A stretch of 28,762 bases of DNA from Irineochytrium annulatum (Eukaryota; Chytridiomycota; Chytridiomycetes; Chytridiales; Chytridiaceae), in contig JADGJL010000256.1 in NCBI GenBank assembly GCA_027600665.1, forward strand, positions 1 through 28,762, read 5' to 3'. Positions 1 to 9,587 of this stretch are shown here, one piece after another. Position 1 is the first letter of the stretch, and each line of letters starts with the position of its first letter. The notes below the pieces were generated by a model. That model searched no databases, was not told where the DNA came from, and was given only the letters and a program-made list of their open reading frames with translations. The position numbers and the translations under genes are program-made.

Positions 1-289
1 GCCGTATGGGTTCGGCGGGGGCGTGTGGGGCTCCATCGGCGGGATGGAGGGGACGAATAACAACAACGCGCGCGTCGGGGACGGCAACGTGCCGTTGAGT
101 CAGAGCGTGAGGAACCATTTTAGGTCCAAGAGCTTCGCGGGATCGCTGCCAGAGGGCCGGTACCTCGGAGGCGCGGCGGGGATGATGCCTATCGGGGCCA
201 GTGGGGACGGCATGAGCGGCGATGGTGGGTCCGCAGGTGTTATTCCGGCGGCGGCCGAGTTTGGGTCCAGGTGGGGCCCGCTTTTCTGA
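1..289 (+). CDS. 3' end of glycine-rich protein of unknown function (partial)
   Basis: The open frame is already running at the left edge (codons from position 2) and ends with TGA at 287-289, so about 95 C-terminal residues are present. The visible part is rich in Gly, Ser, Ala and Met and looks disordered. It has one more conserved-looking basic patch (SVRNHFRSKSFAGSLPEGRY) and ends in WGPLF. No family was recognised. The frame has the GC-rich codon use of the other genes in the window, and the sequence becomes T-rich immediately after the stop, which supports the end point. The 5' part lies outside the window. The function cannot be stated. Confidence 0.6.
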   Translation, partial: PYGFGGGVWGSIGGMEGTNNNNARVGDGNVPLSQSVRNHFRSKSFAGSLPEGRYLGGAAGMMPIGASGDGMSGDGGSAGVIPAAAEFGSRWGPLF

Positions 290-1556
290 AGATGTGTCGC
301 CATGTTAATTTGGGAGGTTTTGGCTGGCTGATTTTGGGGGTGTACACTATGAGGAAAACCCCGCGTGTAAAGATTTTATGGTTCTGTGCATGTTATTGTG
401 TGTGTCGCGATCTTTATCCTTATTTCTATTCTTCCCTCTTGGGAAACTCCACAACTCCCCATCATGCCAAATAATTTCCCCGTCTTTTATTTTTTGTATT
501 GACTCCAATGTGGGAGCGGGGGAAGAGAGATAGATTGTATTTTATCTTTATTGTGTGTGCTGGAAGGTGGGGACAACAAATACGTGATTCTTATGGCGGT
601 TCTCTCGACAAGACTTTTCCTTCTCCCGCTTCTTTAGAAATCTATTTCCGCCCTATGTTTATTTGGTCCTATTTTTCTGTCTTCAACATTTGAAGTAGTG
701 ATGCTTCTGCCCCCGTCATATATAGCTTTATCTGATGCCGTTTTTCTTCTTGTGCTTCCAGCTGTGTTGGTGATTCTCTATCTTTTGCCATCGCACGTGC
801 CCCCTTTCCTAATCTTTGTCGTAATTATCCCTATGCCCGCCCAACCGAATGTTGGGCTTGTCCTTCTCTATCTTTATTGTTTGCATTCCATCTCCTTTTT
901 GTTCTCCCGGCTTTCTCCTGTATCAACGTTATGTTTTGGTGGAGAAGAATGCGGGGGCCTGCTTTATTGCTTTGCAAGTGACTTCATCCTGTGGCTCGTC
1001 CTTATCTACCTGGTCGAAGCATTCCTCTTCTTCATGTTACCTTTTCCTGTGTTTTATCTTGCTATGCTCGGTAAACTCCCATTTCATCATCATTTAGATA
1101 TCAAACTCGCATTATTATTATTATACTGAACCGAGTCTTGGACGAATCCCATTTTTCTGTGCCTCCTTTTCTTTTCCCATTAAGTTAAAATTGTCTTTCC
1201 AAATCTACTATGTTTGCCTATTCTTCCTCGTGGGACTTTTGCTGAGTCGAGGATGATTCTCAGTTCTCCAGTTACAGCGGGAAGGCCGTTTGTGATCTCT
1301 TTTTTTATTCTAATCCCTGTTTCTCCTTGGTATTTGTCACTTTGTTGTTTATTTTTTCGACTTTTAGTGCAAAATCAAAATATAGTATTTTTATTAAAAT
1401 CGGCGAATGTGAAAGCTGGGTGAGAGTGCTCGACGTGAAGAAGACGAAAAGGATGTGTTAAGTTATTGCTAAGGAAAGGAAGACGTGGAAGTTAACTATA
1501 TCGAAAGGTAAAGTGCAACTTTGAAGTAAAATCAGTACAGCAGCTGCAGTATTGGT
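290..1556. other. T-rich convergent spacer, no supported gene
   Basis: This stretch of about 1.27 kb lies between two convergent genes (the glycine-rich gene ending at 289 and SLD2 ending at 1557). The + strand is strongly T/C-biased over roughly 330-1400, in contrast to the GC-rich coding sequence on both sides. An open frame at 701-1129 translates to a leucine/phenylalanine-rich hydrophobic chain. This is what any T-rich strand gives, so it is not called as a gene. The region may be a long U-rich 3' UTR of the left gene, or plain spacer. Confidence 0.5.
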
Positions 1557-3223
1557 CTATCGCCTTTTGGACTTGCCCCCGAACTTGCGGCCGCCCGTGA
1601 AAGGTTTCTTGTTGATCTTCATAGAGCGGAAGTTTGAGCTCCCAATGCCCTTTACGGCGTCGCGGATCTTCTTGCTGTCTCTTTGTCCCCATCCGGTAAG
1701 TTGAACCTCCTTCTTCGGCTTCTTTGCTTTCGGAGTTGTGGCTTCTTAGGACAGCGTTAAATCATCTTGCCTTTGTAATGTGATGTGATCACTTACTCTT
1801 CCGCAATTTCTTGGACTTTGGTTTCTCGACTTCACCTTCCGCGCTATCATTTCCGCTTTCGTCGTGGTCATCCCCTTCTTCGTCTCATATGTCAGAGCGG
1901 TCTTGTGTTAAGATATACCTGAGTCTTGCTTTTGCTTCTTCTTCGCGACAGGTGCTTTCGATGCCTTGCGTTTCTTCGGCATCACGGCTCCCTCCTTCTT
2001 GACCTGGTCCCGACCATCTTCCCCTTCTCCGTTTTCGTCTGGGTCGTTTATCCCAAAATAGCCTTGACACTCGCCGGTACTAGGCTCCGGCTCTGCCTCG
2101 ATCATAAACGATGACAGCCTCCTTATGTTTGAGAACTTTCGCGAAAATAGGAAGCTACACGGTGCAACGACCTCCTCATCACTTAAGCTTAATAGGGGAT
2201 TTGTAACTTTGCTTATATGCGCAAGAAGCACGTACCTTGCAGATTCCTTCCTGGCAATAGCATTCCTCGAACCTAACCGCGCTGCATTAACAAAGCATGC
2301 CGGGATCCGCTCAGCGTCTTCATCCTCCCTTTCCCCATCGCTTAGCTCCCTCTTCGCCCGCTTGCCCTCGCCCATCCTGCCGGCCTCGTTTGCCACCGCC
2401 GCCCTCGACTTCCCCACCAACCGCTTTAGCTCCTTAACGTCAATGTCGACCGTCTCCTCCATCAAACGATCGTCCGGACCCTGCTGCCTCCTTCCAAACA
2501 TCGCTCGGCCGCCGAACTCCTCTGCATTTGTCGTCTTGTTCAGCGACGCGCTGAATGGCGCGTCAGAGGGATCGTCGGTCTCGGATTTCGTGAAAATCTC
2601 GGGCTTTGCGGAGCAAGGAGGGCGGGCAACGGGTTGGAGGAGGCGGCTGATGTCGGAGGTCGAAGAGCGTGACTTCAAGAGGCGTCGGGGTCGGCAGGGA
2701 GGGGCGGGAGCGGGCGCTTGTGCGTCGCTCTTGGCCGCCGATCCAGACGCGTTCGACTCGGACTGCGAGAATTCCGGCGCGGGCGCGACATCGTTCTCTG
2801 CTACGTTCGCTGATGAGTCAGCCTTGTTCGACTGCGCCTGCGAGGGAGCTGGTGCCGTCCCACCGCTCTCGGCAGCCGTGGCTGTCGACCCATTCAAAAT
2901 CGACTCGACTTGCGACGCAGGTGTGCTCTCAGAGTCGACCGCGGAGGATGGCGGAGTCGGAAGGGTGTTTGGTTCCTTGGCCGGAAGGTCCTCCACTGAC
3001 GCTCCCGCATTCTGGGCGGCCTTCATCTTCGAATATGTCTTGTAGTGGATGAAGTCAGAGGATGTTTTGGTCAATGCAGGACGAGCAGGACTCCAAGCTT
3101 CCTCACCTTGTAAGTCTCCATGACGTCCGGGTAGCGCTTCACGTCCTCCTTCGAGGGCATTTTCCCGTATTTCTCCTCGAAGCGCCGTTCCCATGTCCGG
3201 AGCTTCTGCTTCAGCCGCTCCAT
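1557..3223 (-). CDS. SLD2: DNA replication regulator Sld2/Drc1
   Basis: Five exons: 3107-3223, 2236-3038, 1919-2121, 1797-1883 and 1557-1744. Together they give 1398 nt, 465 aa, with stop TAG at 1557-1559. Exon 1 begins MERLKQKLRTWERRFEEKYG and continues to a K-ED-KRYPDV-ETYK pattern. This is the short N-terminal homology block shared by fungal Sld2 and metazoan RecQ4. The middle is long, acidic and disordered, with several TP/SP sites that could be CDK targets. The C-terminus is basic and ends with SSNFRSMKINKKPFTGGRKF followed by Lys/Arg, resembling the DNA-binding tail of Sld2. There is no helicase domain, so this is Sld2 rather than full RecQ4. In yeast, CDK-phosphorylated Sld2 binds Dpb11 and helps load the CMG helicase at origins; that role is carried over by homology. 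Intron lengths are 68, 114, 35 and 52 nt, and the 35-nt one is unusually short. The start is the first ATG that opens the conserved block. Confidence 0.85.
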
Positions 3224-5090
3224 GATCGTGATGCGCCGACAGAAAAGCCCGGGGCCCGAATGCGATGGAAGGGAAGTGATTTCAATCCAGGCCGGCCTTC
3301 AACTCAGCTCGGATCTAACTCGGCGTCCGCAGATGACGGTGCCTCGTTGCCAGAGATGCAACGTATTAGGAGAGAAGGAATTGAGTTCACGGCGTCCCGC
3401 TGGCCGCTAGCACGGTGAGGAACGGCGAGCGATGGAAGCCGAAGTCGGATCCGCGTGTCCGAGACACGTTCAAGCCTCTTTCAACCAATCTCGTAAATGA
3501 AATGGCGCCGATATGGGGGACTTCAACGACAACGACTCTGATACTGTTATGACCCGCGGGGATGACTTGTGCCGGATCGCCATTTGCTATGACTGAAGAG
3601 GCTCGACACCTTAGACGCCATGTCCGCGGACGGTGCGGGGCTCCAAGCTCCCCAACCGTGCGACTGAGCCAGCGGAGAAGTCTGACAAGGTTATGCGGTT
3701 GCTTGAGTCGGCGCGATGGTGTGTTTGGGGAGGGAATGTATTCAGAATTGGCCGCCCGTGTCGTTCAAGATCATCAACAATTTGCTAAAAGAAAGGAGCC
3801 ATAAAGAGGGTAGGACTCTTCAAGGAACTCGGATGAAGGGGTTTAATCCAAATCTGTTGCTTGGGATCGTCGGCTCGGAGGTAAAGACATTTTAAAGCGT
3901 GCCTGCAACAAAAAAACAATGGCAGGTACGACGAACAACCAGACAAATCGCAGGCTGAAGAGGGACACTGACCTGCCGTTGGCCACGTAAGCCACCTGGC
4001 AACGTCATTTCACTCTCACGCCCAGGTCAGCCAGCCATGTGGATAGGTTGGCTGATGTCGCGCTCGTACGCCAACGGGTGGGTAACTCGCGCAACGCCAG
4101 CTGTTCTCCCTTCAATTCCTGATCTCAGGTTCGCACAGATGTGACGAAACGACTTAGGCGATACAATGGTTGCGGGCCGACTGCGACCTTCACGCAAGCG
4201 CTCGCGTAGGCGCAGGTGTGCCGACCATGCGAGAGACAAGTTCGTCACTCTTTCATTGAAACCTCATTCGATATCGTCCATCTCCGTCCGAAAAGCAGAA
4301 GCCACCCCTCGAGGGCGATCAAAGGGTGACATTGAAAGAAGAACGCCAACGGGACTAGCGGGATAAGCGTCGAGGACCCACCTTTTGCATTCTCCTCCTG
4401 ATCAAAGCGGCTGCATCACTCAATCGACTGGACGCCATGAGTTCGACGTCGTCACGCCCGTGGATCACAATGATCGAAAGCATCATGTTTATGGTGTGAA
4501 GTCGTCCCGGGATGGCGTCAACTAGGCCGTGTGTTCAGGACTAAGACGCGAGGAAGGTGTTTGTGGTTAGATCGACTGTTAACGAGATGGCGGCTGTGTC
4601 CTTCAAGAATTAACACGTGAATGCTCTCTCAAGTAACTTTGAATTGGCTTAAATTTGTGCAAGCATTAAGTAGTGCACAGGCGTGGTCTCAATACGAACT
4701 CGTTCGGTCACACACATTGGTAATATATTGTATTTCTTTCTTGTTGCTCAATCTCGATCTGTTCGCGATTGTGAGGATTTTGCGTGTCGAAGGGGAGCTT
4801 GAGATAATGAGGAATAGCAGAAGCATATTGGGAAACACACAAAATAGGTCAAGTGCTGCAGCAAGAGCAAGAAGTCGACGCAAAACCGAAAGGAACCAGT
4901 ACATGGTCTGAATTAGATATTTGGAGTCAACGAAGTAATCTGCAACATTGAAAAGGGCCCGAAACGTCCATAATGTGATAGCAAAGAATTGATAACGAAT
5001 TTGCATGACGCTGTTAACTGATCGTCAAACATCCAATAACGCTCCACGAACTCCATCAACGTAAAAGAGCAACATCCCATAACGTTGTAC
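3224..5090. other. 1.9 kb region without an intact recognised gene
   Basis: This lies upstream of SLD2 (so probably contains its promoter) and downstream of the APRT stop. Only short, overlapping open frames occur. Two parts stand out. Positions 3513-3893 contain protein-like fragments in several frames, described separately as a possible decayed gene. Positions about 4600-5090 are more AT-rich, with hydrophobic open frames on both strands and short stretches resembling the nearby APRT 3' end. No tRNA or transposon signature was seen. Confidence 0.4.
3513..3893 (+). pseudogene. possible small spliced gene or gene relic, unknown
   Basis: An ATG at 3513 opens an acidic stretch (MGDFNDNDSDT). 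A plausible 69-nt intron follows at 3546-3614 (GTTATG donor, CCTTAG acceptor, branch-like TGACTGA). It leads into a frame reading SKLPNRATEPAEKSDKVMRL, then RWCVWGGNVFRI. That frame stops at 3789. A second, overlapping frame from about 3717 to 3893 reads SFKIINNLLKERSHKEGRT and continues to a TAA at 3893. The two protein-like pieces cannot be joined by an intron of normal size; the only GT...AG between them would be about 27 nt. This may be a broken gene, a gene with an intron I cannot place, or chance. No family was recognised. Confidence 0.25.
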
Positions 5091-5891
5091 TTAATCATCG
5101 AACTTCATGACGCTGTAAACGGGCGCGTCGAGAACCTTCTTGCCTCCCAGGGCAGTCAGCTCGATGAAGAAGACGTACTCCAGCAGCTTGCCACCGTTTT
5201 GCTTCACGAGCTCGCCGGCCGCCTTAGCGCTCCCACCCGTCGCTAAATGCCGCATTAAGACCCATGCACTCGTCTATGATAAGACTTACCAATCAAATCA
5301 TCCAAAACGATGACGGTCTGGTCCCTCTTAATAGCCCCGACCTGCATCTCGAACAAGTCTGCGCCATACTCCTTCTCGTACGTCACCTGCGTCGTCGCCC
5401 CCGGCAGCTTCCCAGCCTTTCGGACGGGCGCGAACGCCGCGCCGAGGCGGAGCGCGATCAATGGCCCTTTATTCGATGTCAAGTGAGGACTTCATTAGGG
5501 AAACTTACCCAAGAGGAAACCGCGAGCGTCAAGGCCGACGACGACATCGATCTTGGGGAGACCACTGGATCGGAGGTGGTGGACAATGTGTGAGACCAAA
5601 GTCTGCAAATGATATGTTGTGAGCAAAACACAAGACCTTCGATAATCGAACGCAAACTAACGAACCTCAACGGCCAGAGGATCCTGGAAGATGCCAAAAA
5701 TGTCTGTTACGAGTCTTTAGCTTAAGATTGTTCGATCGCCCGAGCCCGATCAAATACCTTGGAAGTTGATGCCCTAAACACCACAAGAAAGCAAACAGGT
5801 CAGCTTGATCAACGATATCTCAACAACATACGGCCTTGGGGAAGTCCGGGATGACCCTCAGCTTCGATTTGAGGTACTCAATGTCGGCCAT
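5091..5891 (-). CDS. APT1: adenine phosphoribosyltransferase
   Basis: Six exons: 5832-5891, 5758-5773, 5666-5703, 5509-5602, 5290-5466 and 5091-5242. Together they give 537 nt, 178 aa, the usual APRT length, with stop TAA at 5091-5093. The enzyme makes AMP from adenine and PRPP in the cytosol (purine salvage). Diagnostic stretches are IPDFPKAGINFQDIF near the N-terminus, GLDARGFLLG, FAPVRKAGKLPG, and the PRPP-binding motif VIVLDDLIATGGSA at about residues 121-134. The codon for the Ala inside that motif is split by an intron. Exon 2 is only 16 nt, yet it encodes part of the conserved GINFQ segment. Intron lengths are 58, 48, 63, 42 and 47 nt. The gene is divergent from the TMEM223-like gene, with 149 bp between the two start codons. 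The name APT1 follows yeast usage. Confidence 0.93.
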
Positions 5892-6040
5892 TGTGGAATG
5901 CAAATGAGAAGTGATGTTTCAGATGGCCCCAATTATTGAGCGGGTGGCTTGGGGAGGTGAGCCGCTGTTATCGTCAAAGTCGTCGAAACAGCCATTCACC
6001 ACTTCTCCATCAGCCCAGATATTACTCGCTACCTCGCCCA
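5892..6040. promoter_or_regulatory. shared 5' region, APRT / TMEM223-like
   Basis: This is the 149 bp between the start codons of two divergent genes. It must hold both core promoters and both 5' UTRs unless transcription starts inside a coding region. No TATA box or other element was assigned. Confidence 0.4.
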
Positions 6041-6762
6041 ATGCCAAAGTGGATTCCGCTGTATGACTCGGGAAATCCCGTGCAGCCTAAGGTTGCCGCG
6101 TAAGCTCATAGCTTCCTCCTTTTTGCTCGGTTTTCTGTTTTGTTCTGAGTTCCCTTCACCGTCTTTACTTCCGTCGTATTCACATTCTTATCCTTCCGAT
6201 TTCCGTTGATCAGCGTCGCATCATCAGCAATCTTTGTCGCGTCCATCTTCTTCGCCGACACCGTCCGGCTTTACTTGAAGGACGAGCGCGTTGATGAGTC
6301 GTCGGAAAAGACCTACGCTCCCGCATCAACAGGTAGAAAGCTCTTTGCTAGCGCGGGTTGTCTGCTTGTTGGGGTGTCGTTTGCGGCCGCACCCGCTTGG
6401 TATTGCAGCAGGTAAAGATGCAAGCGACTGGTGTTCAAGCGACTGGTGTAAAGACGTGACGACATTTTTTCAGAATGATAAAAAGCATCCACGCGAACGG
6501 TCGCCAAGTGGCAATAGAGACACACGCGTTATGGGGAAGGAAGAAATCTTTTGTACGCGACAGTGGGGAGCTGACAGTTCGGGAGCGCATTTATGGCGGG
6601 AACGATGCATTGAGAAAGAAACAGGCGCTGACGGTGCTGGAGCGGGCGGCGGGGACGGACACATACATCCCCATGATGGATGATAACCAGAGGGTGTATC
6701 TGTTGTTTCGTAAGGGCAATTTTCAGAACCAACAGATGTTCAATAATTTATTTTTCAGGTGA
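6041..6762 (+). CDS. TMEM223-like mitochondrial inner-membrane protein
   Basis: Three exons: 6041-6099, 6214-6411 and 6474-6762. Together they give 546 nt, 181 aa, with stop TGA at 6760-6762. Intron lengths are 114 and 62 nt. The protein has two hydrophobic segments (about residues 20-39, VASSAIFVASIFFADTVRLY, and about 65-83) separated by a charged loop, then a soluble tail. The tail starts SIHANGRQVAIETHALWGRK and ends RVYLLFRKGNFQNQQMFNN. Both tail blocks align by eye with human TMEM223, which has the same two-helix-plus-tail layout. Human TMEM223 has been linked to mitochondrial ribosomes and to complex IV assembly / COX1 synthesis; that role here is inference. The start ATG is followed closely by PLYDSG, matching the LYE/D segment before helix 1 in the family. 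The related TMEM70 and TMEM186 families are less likely. Confidence 0.7.
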
Positions 6763-7008
6763 CTCATGGTGTGTGTTGTGCAAGTGAGCTTATATTTTGC
6801 AAATGGGCATTGCCGACTTCGGGATCTTAACATCGCAACAGCAAATCAGCACGATGCCGCCACATCACGCCCCTTTCCACAGCACCACACGGCCGGGCTT
6901 TACGCCAAATCCCGCGTAAGCCGCCGTCATCACGTCCATCACGCCACATACCTCTCAACCGCCACCTAACCGTGCCTTCAGGACAACGAGTTCGCTATTC
7001 CGGCTTCA
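6763..7008. other. convergent intergenic region, nothing seen
   Basis: These 246 bp lie between the stop codons of the TMEM223-like gene (+) and the F-box-like gene (-). They presumably hold both 3' UTRs. No AATAAA or RNA gene was recognised. Confidence 0.4.
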
Positions 7009-8463
7009 TTATTGCAGCAAGCCATTCCAGAACTGGGTGACCGCCGAAAGTGCCTCGCGCGAGTTGTCCAAGACTACCTTCATCGTCTCCACGTCGACGG
7101 CTTGAACCCCCCCTTCCCGCTTCTCCCGCAGCTCCTCCGTGAACCTCGCAAGAGCCACCGCGGCTTTCCGCAGCTCATCCGTCGTAAGGTCCACGTACCG
7201 ACAAGCCTTCCCGCCGTTCTTCTCCACAAACTTCCTCAGCTCGGCCTGCATCTCCTCCTGGCTCATCGCCTCTAGAAGCCGAAGCATCACGTCCCCATGG
7301 CCGCGATCCCACGCGATCCGAAGTACACCTTCAATCTCCACGACGGCGCGTTGTAACCCTCCCACAAGCCACCACTTCCTCGGACACTGCCACCGTATCA
7401 ACACGTCCAGACAATTCCACGCCCCCCCGCGCTCCGCGGCTTTAACCCAAGCGGCCCATTGCCTCTCGACCCATTTCTCCTCATCATCGACCGCGGGCGG
7501 CAGATCGCGCACAAACCACTCGACGAAATCGACGTTGTGCGCCTGGATGGCGGCGTTAAGCCAAAAAAGGCTGCCGCCGATGCGCTTCTCCAGCACGGGG
7601 AGAAGGGACGCGGTGCCGCGGACGGACGCGGCGAGGGCTTGCAGGAGGACGTTGTCGAGGTTAGCGTCGACTTCGGGGTGCGACAGCGCCGCGGAGAACA
7701 GGGCCGCGAGGGAAGCCGCATCCTTATCCGTCAGATCCGCTGGCGCGATCACGCCCCCACCCTTCGGCTTCGACATCTTTGTGCCCATGACGATGAACTT
7801 GTTTGAGGCTTCCGTCAGCCATAATGAAGAGGAAAACAAGCAATTACCTCATCCCAATCATCGGGTATGGCGTCGCTGATGTCCTCGGCGGCCTTGCGCG
7901 CGTCGGCCTCGCGCTCCGTAGTGATCACGCACGCGGGTGGGGTGCAGACGTATTTAAACTTCCGCTCAACCACGGCCTTTATCTCCTCCCTGAAGGGCAC
8001 ATGGAAGAAATCGGGGGGGACGGAGAAGATCCAAGCGTGCTGCGACAACAATAACTTAACAAAGCGGAAGGCTTTGACCGAGAATTGAGCATACGCTCCT
8101 CACCTTGTTCTTAACGGGCCACTGGTACCTGAATGGAATTATGATGAGGGTGGCCAAGCCGAGTCAAAACGGTCACCTGTAAGCGATCAATCGCTTGAAC
8201 CCGGGCCGGATCTCGTTCAGCGTCTGCAGGCTAACGCCGCCCCGCAGCCGGAGGTACGCCACGGCGTAGAAAAGAGGCAGTTGAGTCCATGCCGTCCCCT
8301 CCAGTCGAGATTGCTTGTCCAGAAGGGCGAGGTGGTTGAGGACGAAGGCTGGATGGGACCTGAGGAAGGAGAGTTGATCATGGATATATCGGCAAGTGCG
8401 CGACAGGGACAGGACGTCCACCGGATCGAGCGCTAAGATGAGGGGATGTGGGATCACGAGCAT
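7009..8463 (-). CDS. F-box-like protein of unknown function
   Basis: Four exons: 8177-8463, 8104-8128, 7848-8039 and 7009-7797. Together they give 1293 nt, 430 aa, with stop TAA at 7009-7011. Intron lengths are 48, 64 and 50 nt; exon 2 is only 25 nt. The N-terminus, HPLILALDPVDVLSLSRTCR, has the hydrophobic spacing of an F-box (P-x-LIL...LDPVDVLSLSRTCR-x-IHD). F-boxes connect a protein to SCF ubiquitin ligases through Skp1, so a substrate-adaptor role is possible but not shown. The remainder is mostly helical and rich in Trp, Glu and Arg. It has weak ankyrin-like spacing (for example AAIQAHNVDFVEWFVRDLPP), which would fit an F-box plus repeat architecture, but no repeat is clear. The start is the ATG just before the F-box; an in-frame extension upstream to 8529 is open, so a longer N-terminus cannot be excluded. 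Confidence 0.65.
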
Positions 8464-8621
8464 TTGGCAAGAAGCGGCTTGACAACTTCCACAGCATGCA
8501 TGTTTTACATACCGAAGTCGAGGCGTCAAATGCCTTGAGCCAAAATGTAGCTGCGACGATTCCAGTCTTCATCATTCGCCGCGAATGAATATTGCAAGGC
8601 AATAGCTCTTTGCGCACCAGT

Positions 8622-9488
8622 TCAATCATCCTCCGTGAAGTTCGCCAACACCGCATTCACCTCCTCCTCATCATCGTCCAACCCCAACCCCTCCGCCTCC
8701 GCCGCAAACAATTCTTGATCGATATCCACCGTCACATCCCCCTCCGCCATCATCGCCACATCCGACTTCGCGAGCGACCTATCCTTCTCGAATAACGCCC
8801 GCCCACGCACCTTCCCCTTATTCGCCTCCTTCAACAGCGCCTTACCGCCACCCGCCGCGAGCGCAGCCTTCTTCTCAAGCTCCGCCATCTCCCTCCGAAA
8901 TCCCTCCCGCCAAGCTGCGAAGCTTTCGACGGTAACTTTCGTGCCCGCGTACCGGACGCGTTCGGCCTCCTCCTCCCTCGCAATCCGCTCCTCCTCTTCC
9001 TTCTCCCGCCGCTCCGCCCGCGTCCGGACCAGATCCTCGAGCAGATCCTTCGCCTGCGCGTGCACGCCAAACACGCTCGCCATGCCCAATTGATCGTCAG
9101 CCGACTGGCGCACCCCCGCCTCCAAGGACGCGAGCTCCTCTTCATCTAAGTCCACCGCATCCTCCAGCGTGAGCTCCGGGGCGGCGTCGGGGTATGTTGG
9201 CGTGTAGGTCACGCGCAGGTGGAAGCGGGCTTCGTCGGATGCGGGATCATCGTCGATCGCGACGGGAATGCGAAAGGTGGCTGGTGGACCGGGGTCGATC
9301 TCCTCGAAAGTATCGAAGAAGATGGATTTGAGAGCCTGGAGAGTAAAGTGCGCGGAGATTAGCAGGAATTTCAAGTTAGAAAGGTCGCATCGCTGGTCGA
9401 ATACTCCATCGCAGTATAAGGAGGAAGGTATCGATGGCGACGACGTACTCACCTCGAGTTCGTTGGCTTGTTCTTCGGTGTAGTCCAT
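8622..9488 (-). CDS. GIR2: RWD-domain protein, RWDD1/Gir2 family
   Basis: Two exons: 9453-9488 and 8622-9335. Together they give 750 nt, 249 aa, with stop TGA at 8622-8624. The 117-nt intron runs from GTGAGT to CTCCAG. The N-terminal RWD domain (about residues 1-115) starts MDYTEEQANELEALKSIFFD and contains the YP-x-x-AP signature (YTPTYPDAAPEL). A charged helical segment follows, then GTKVTVESFAAWREGF and a GRALFEKD block, both conserved with human RWDD1 (DFRP2). The tail is acidic (DDDEEE). In yeast, Gir2 binds the GTPase Rbg2 and Gcn1 and so touches translation and the Gcn2 stress pathway; human RWDD1 partners DRG2. An open frame extends 21 nt upstream of this ATG but has no ATG of its own. 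The gene is divergent from the orphan ORF at 9588, with 99 bp between the starts. Confidence 0.85.
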   Translation of the reverse strand: MDYTEEQANELEVSTSSPSIPSSLYCDGVFDQRCDLSNLKFLLISAHFTLQALKSIFFDTFEEIDPGPPATFRIPVAIDDDPASDEARFHLRVTYTPTYPDAAPELTLEDAVDLDEEELASLEAGVRQSADDQLGMASVFGVHAQAKDLLEDLVRTRAERREKEEEERIAREEEAERVRYAGTKVTVESFAAWREGFRREMAELEKKAALAAGGGKALLKEANKGKVRGRALFEKDRSLAKSDVAMMAEGDVTVDIDQELFAAEAEGLGLDDDEEEVNAVLANFTEDD

Positions 9489-9587
9489 TTGCACGTATTT
9501 GACAGCCAACGTCCTCTAAAGCTCCCACCCTGAAGTGCGTTGTACTGACCCCACCCTGCCGACTGGTCGACCTAACGAGGATCAATA
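9489..9587. promoter_or_regulatory. short shared 5' region, RWDD1/Gir2 and orphan ORF
   Basis: This is the 99 bp between two divergent start codons. It is a promoter by position only; no element was recognised. If the + ORF is not real, it is simply the RWDD1 promoter. Confidence 0.3.

Noticed and set aside
698..1129. Open frame for a hydrophobic, membrane-like protein of 142-143 aa
   Set aside because: It lies in a T-rich strand where any frame gives Leu/Phe/Val. No conserved motif or splice pattern was seen, and overlapping frames are equally open.
2125..3045. 306-aa open frame on + antisense to SLD2
   Set aside because: It is a mirror of the GC-rich low-complexity exon 2 of SLD2; it has a Ser/Ala-rich shadow composition and no recognisable domain.
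7139..7879. 246-aa + open frame over the F-box-like gene
   Set aside because: It is antisense to a well-supported spliced gene, and its Ser/Arg/Thr-rich composition is typical of a shadow frame.
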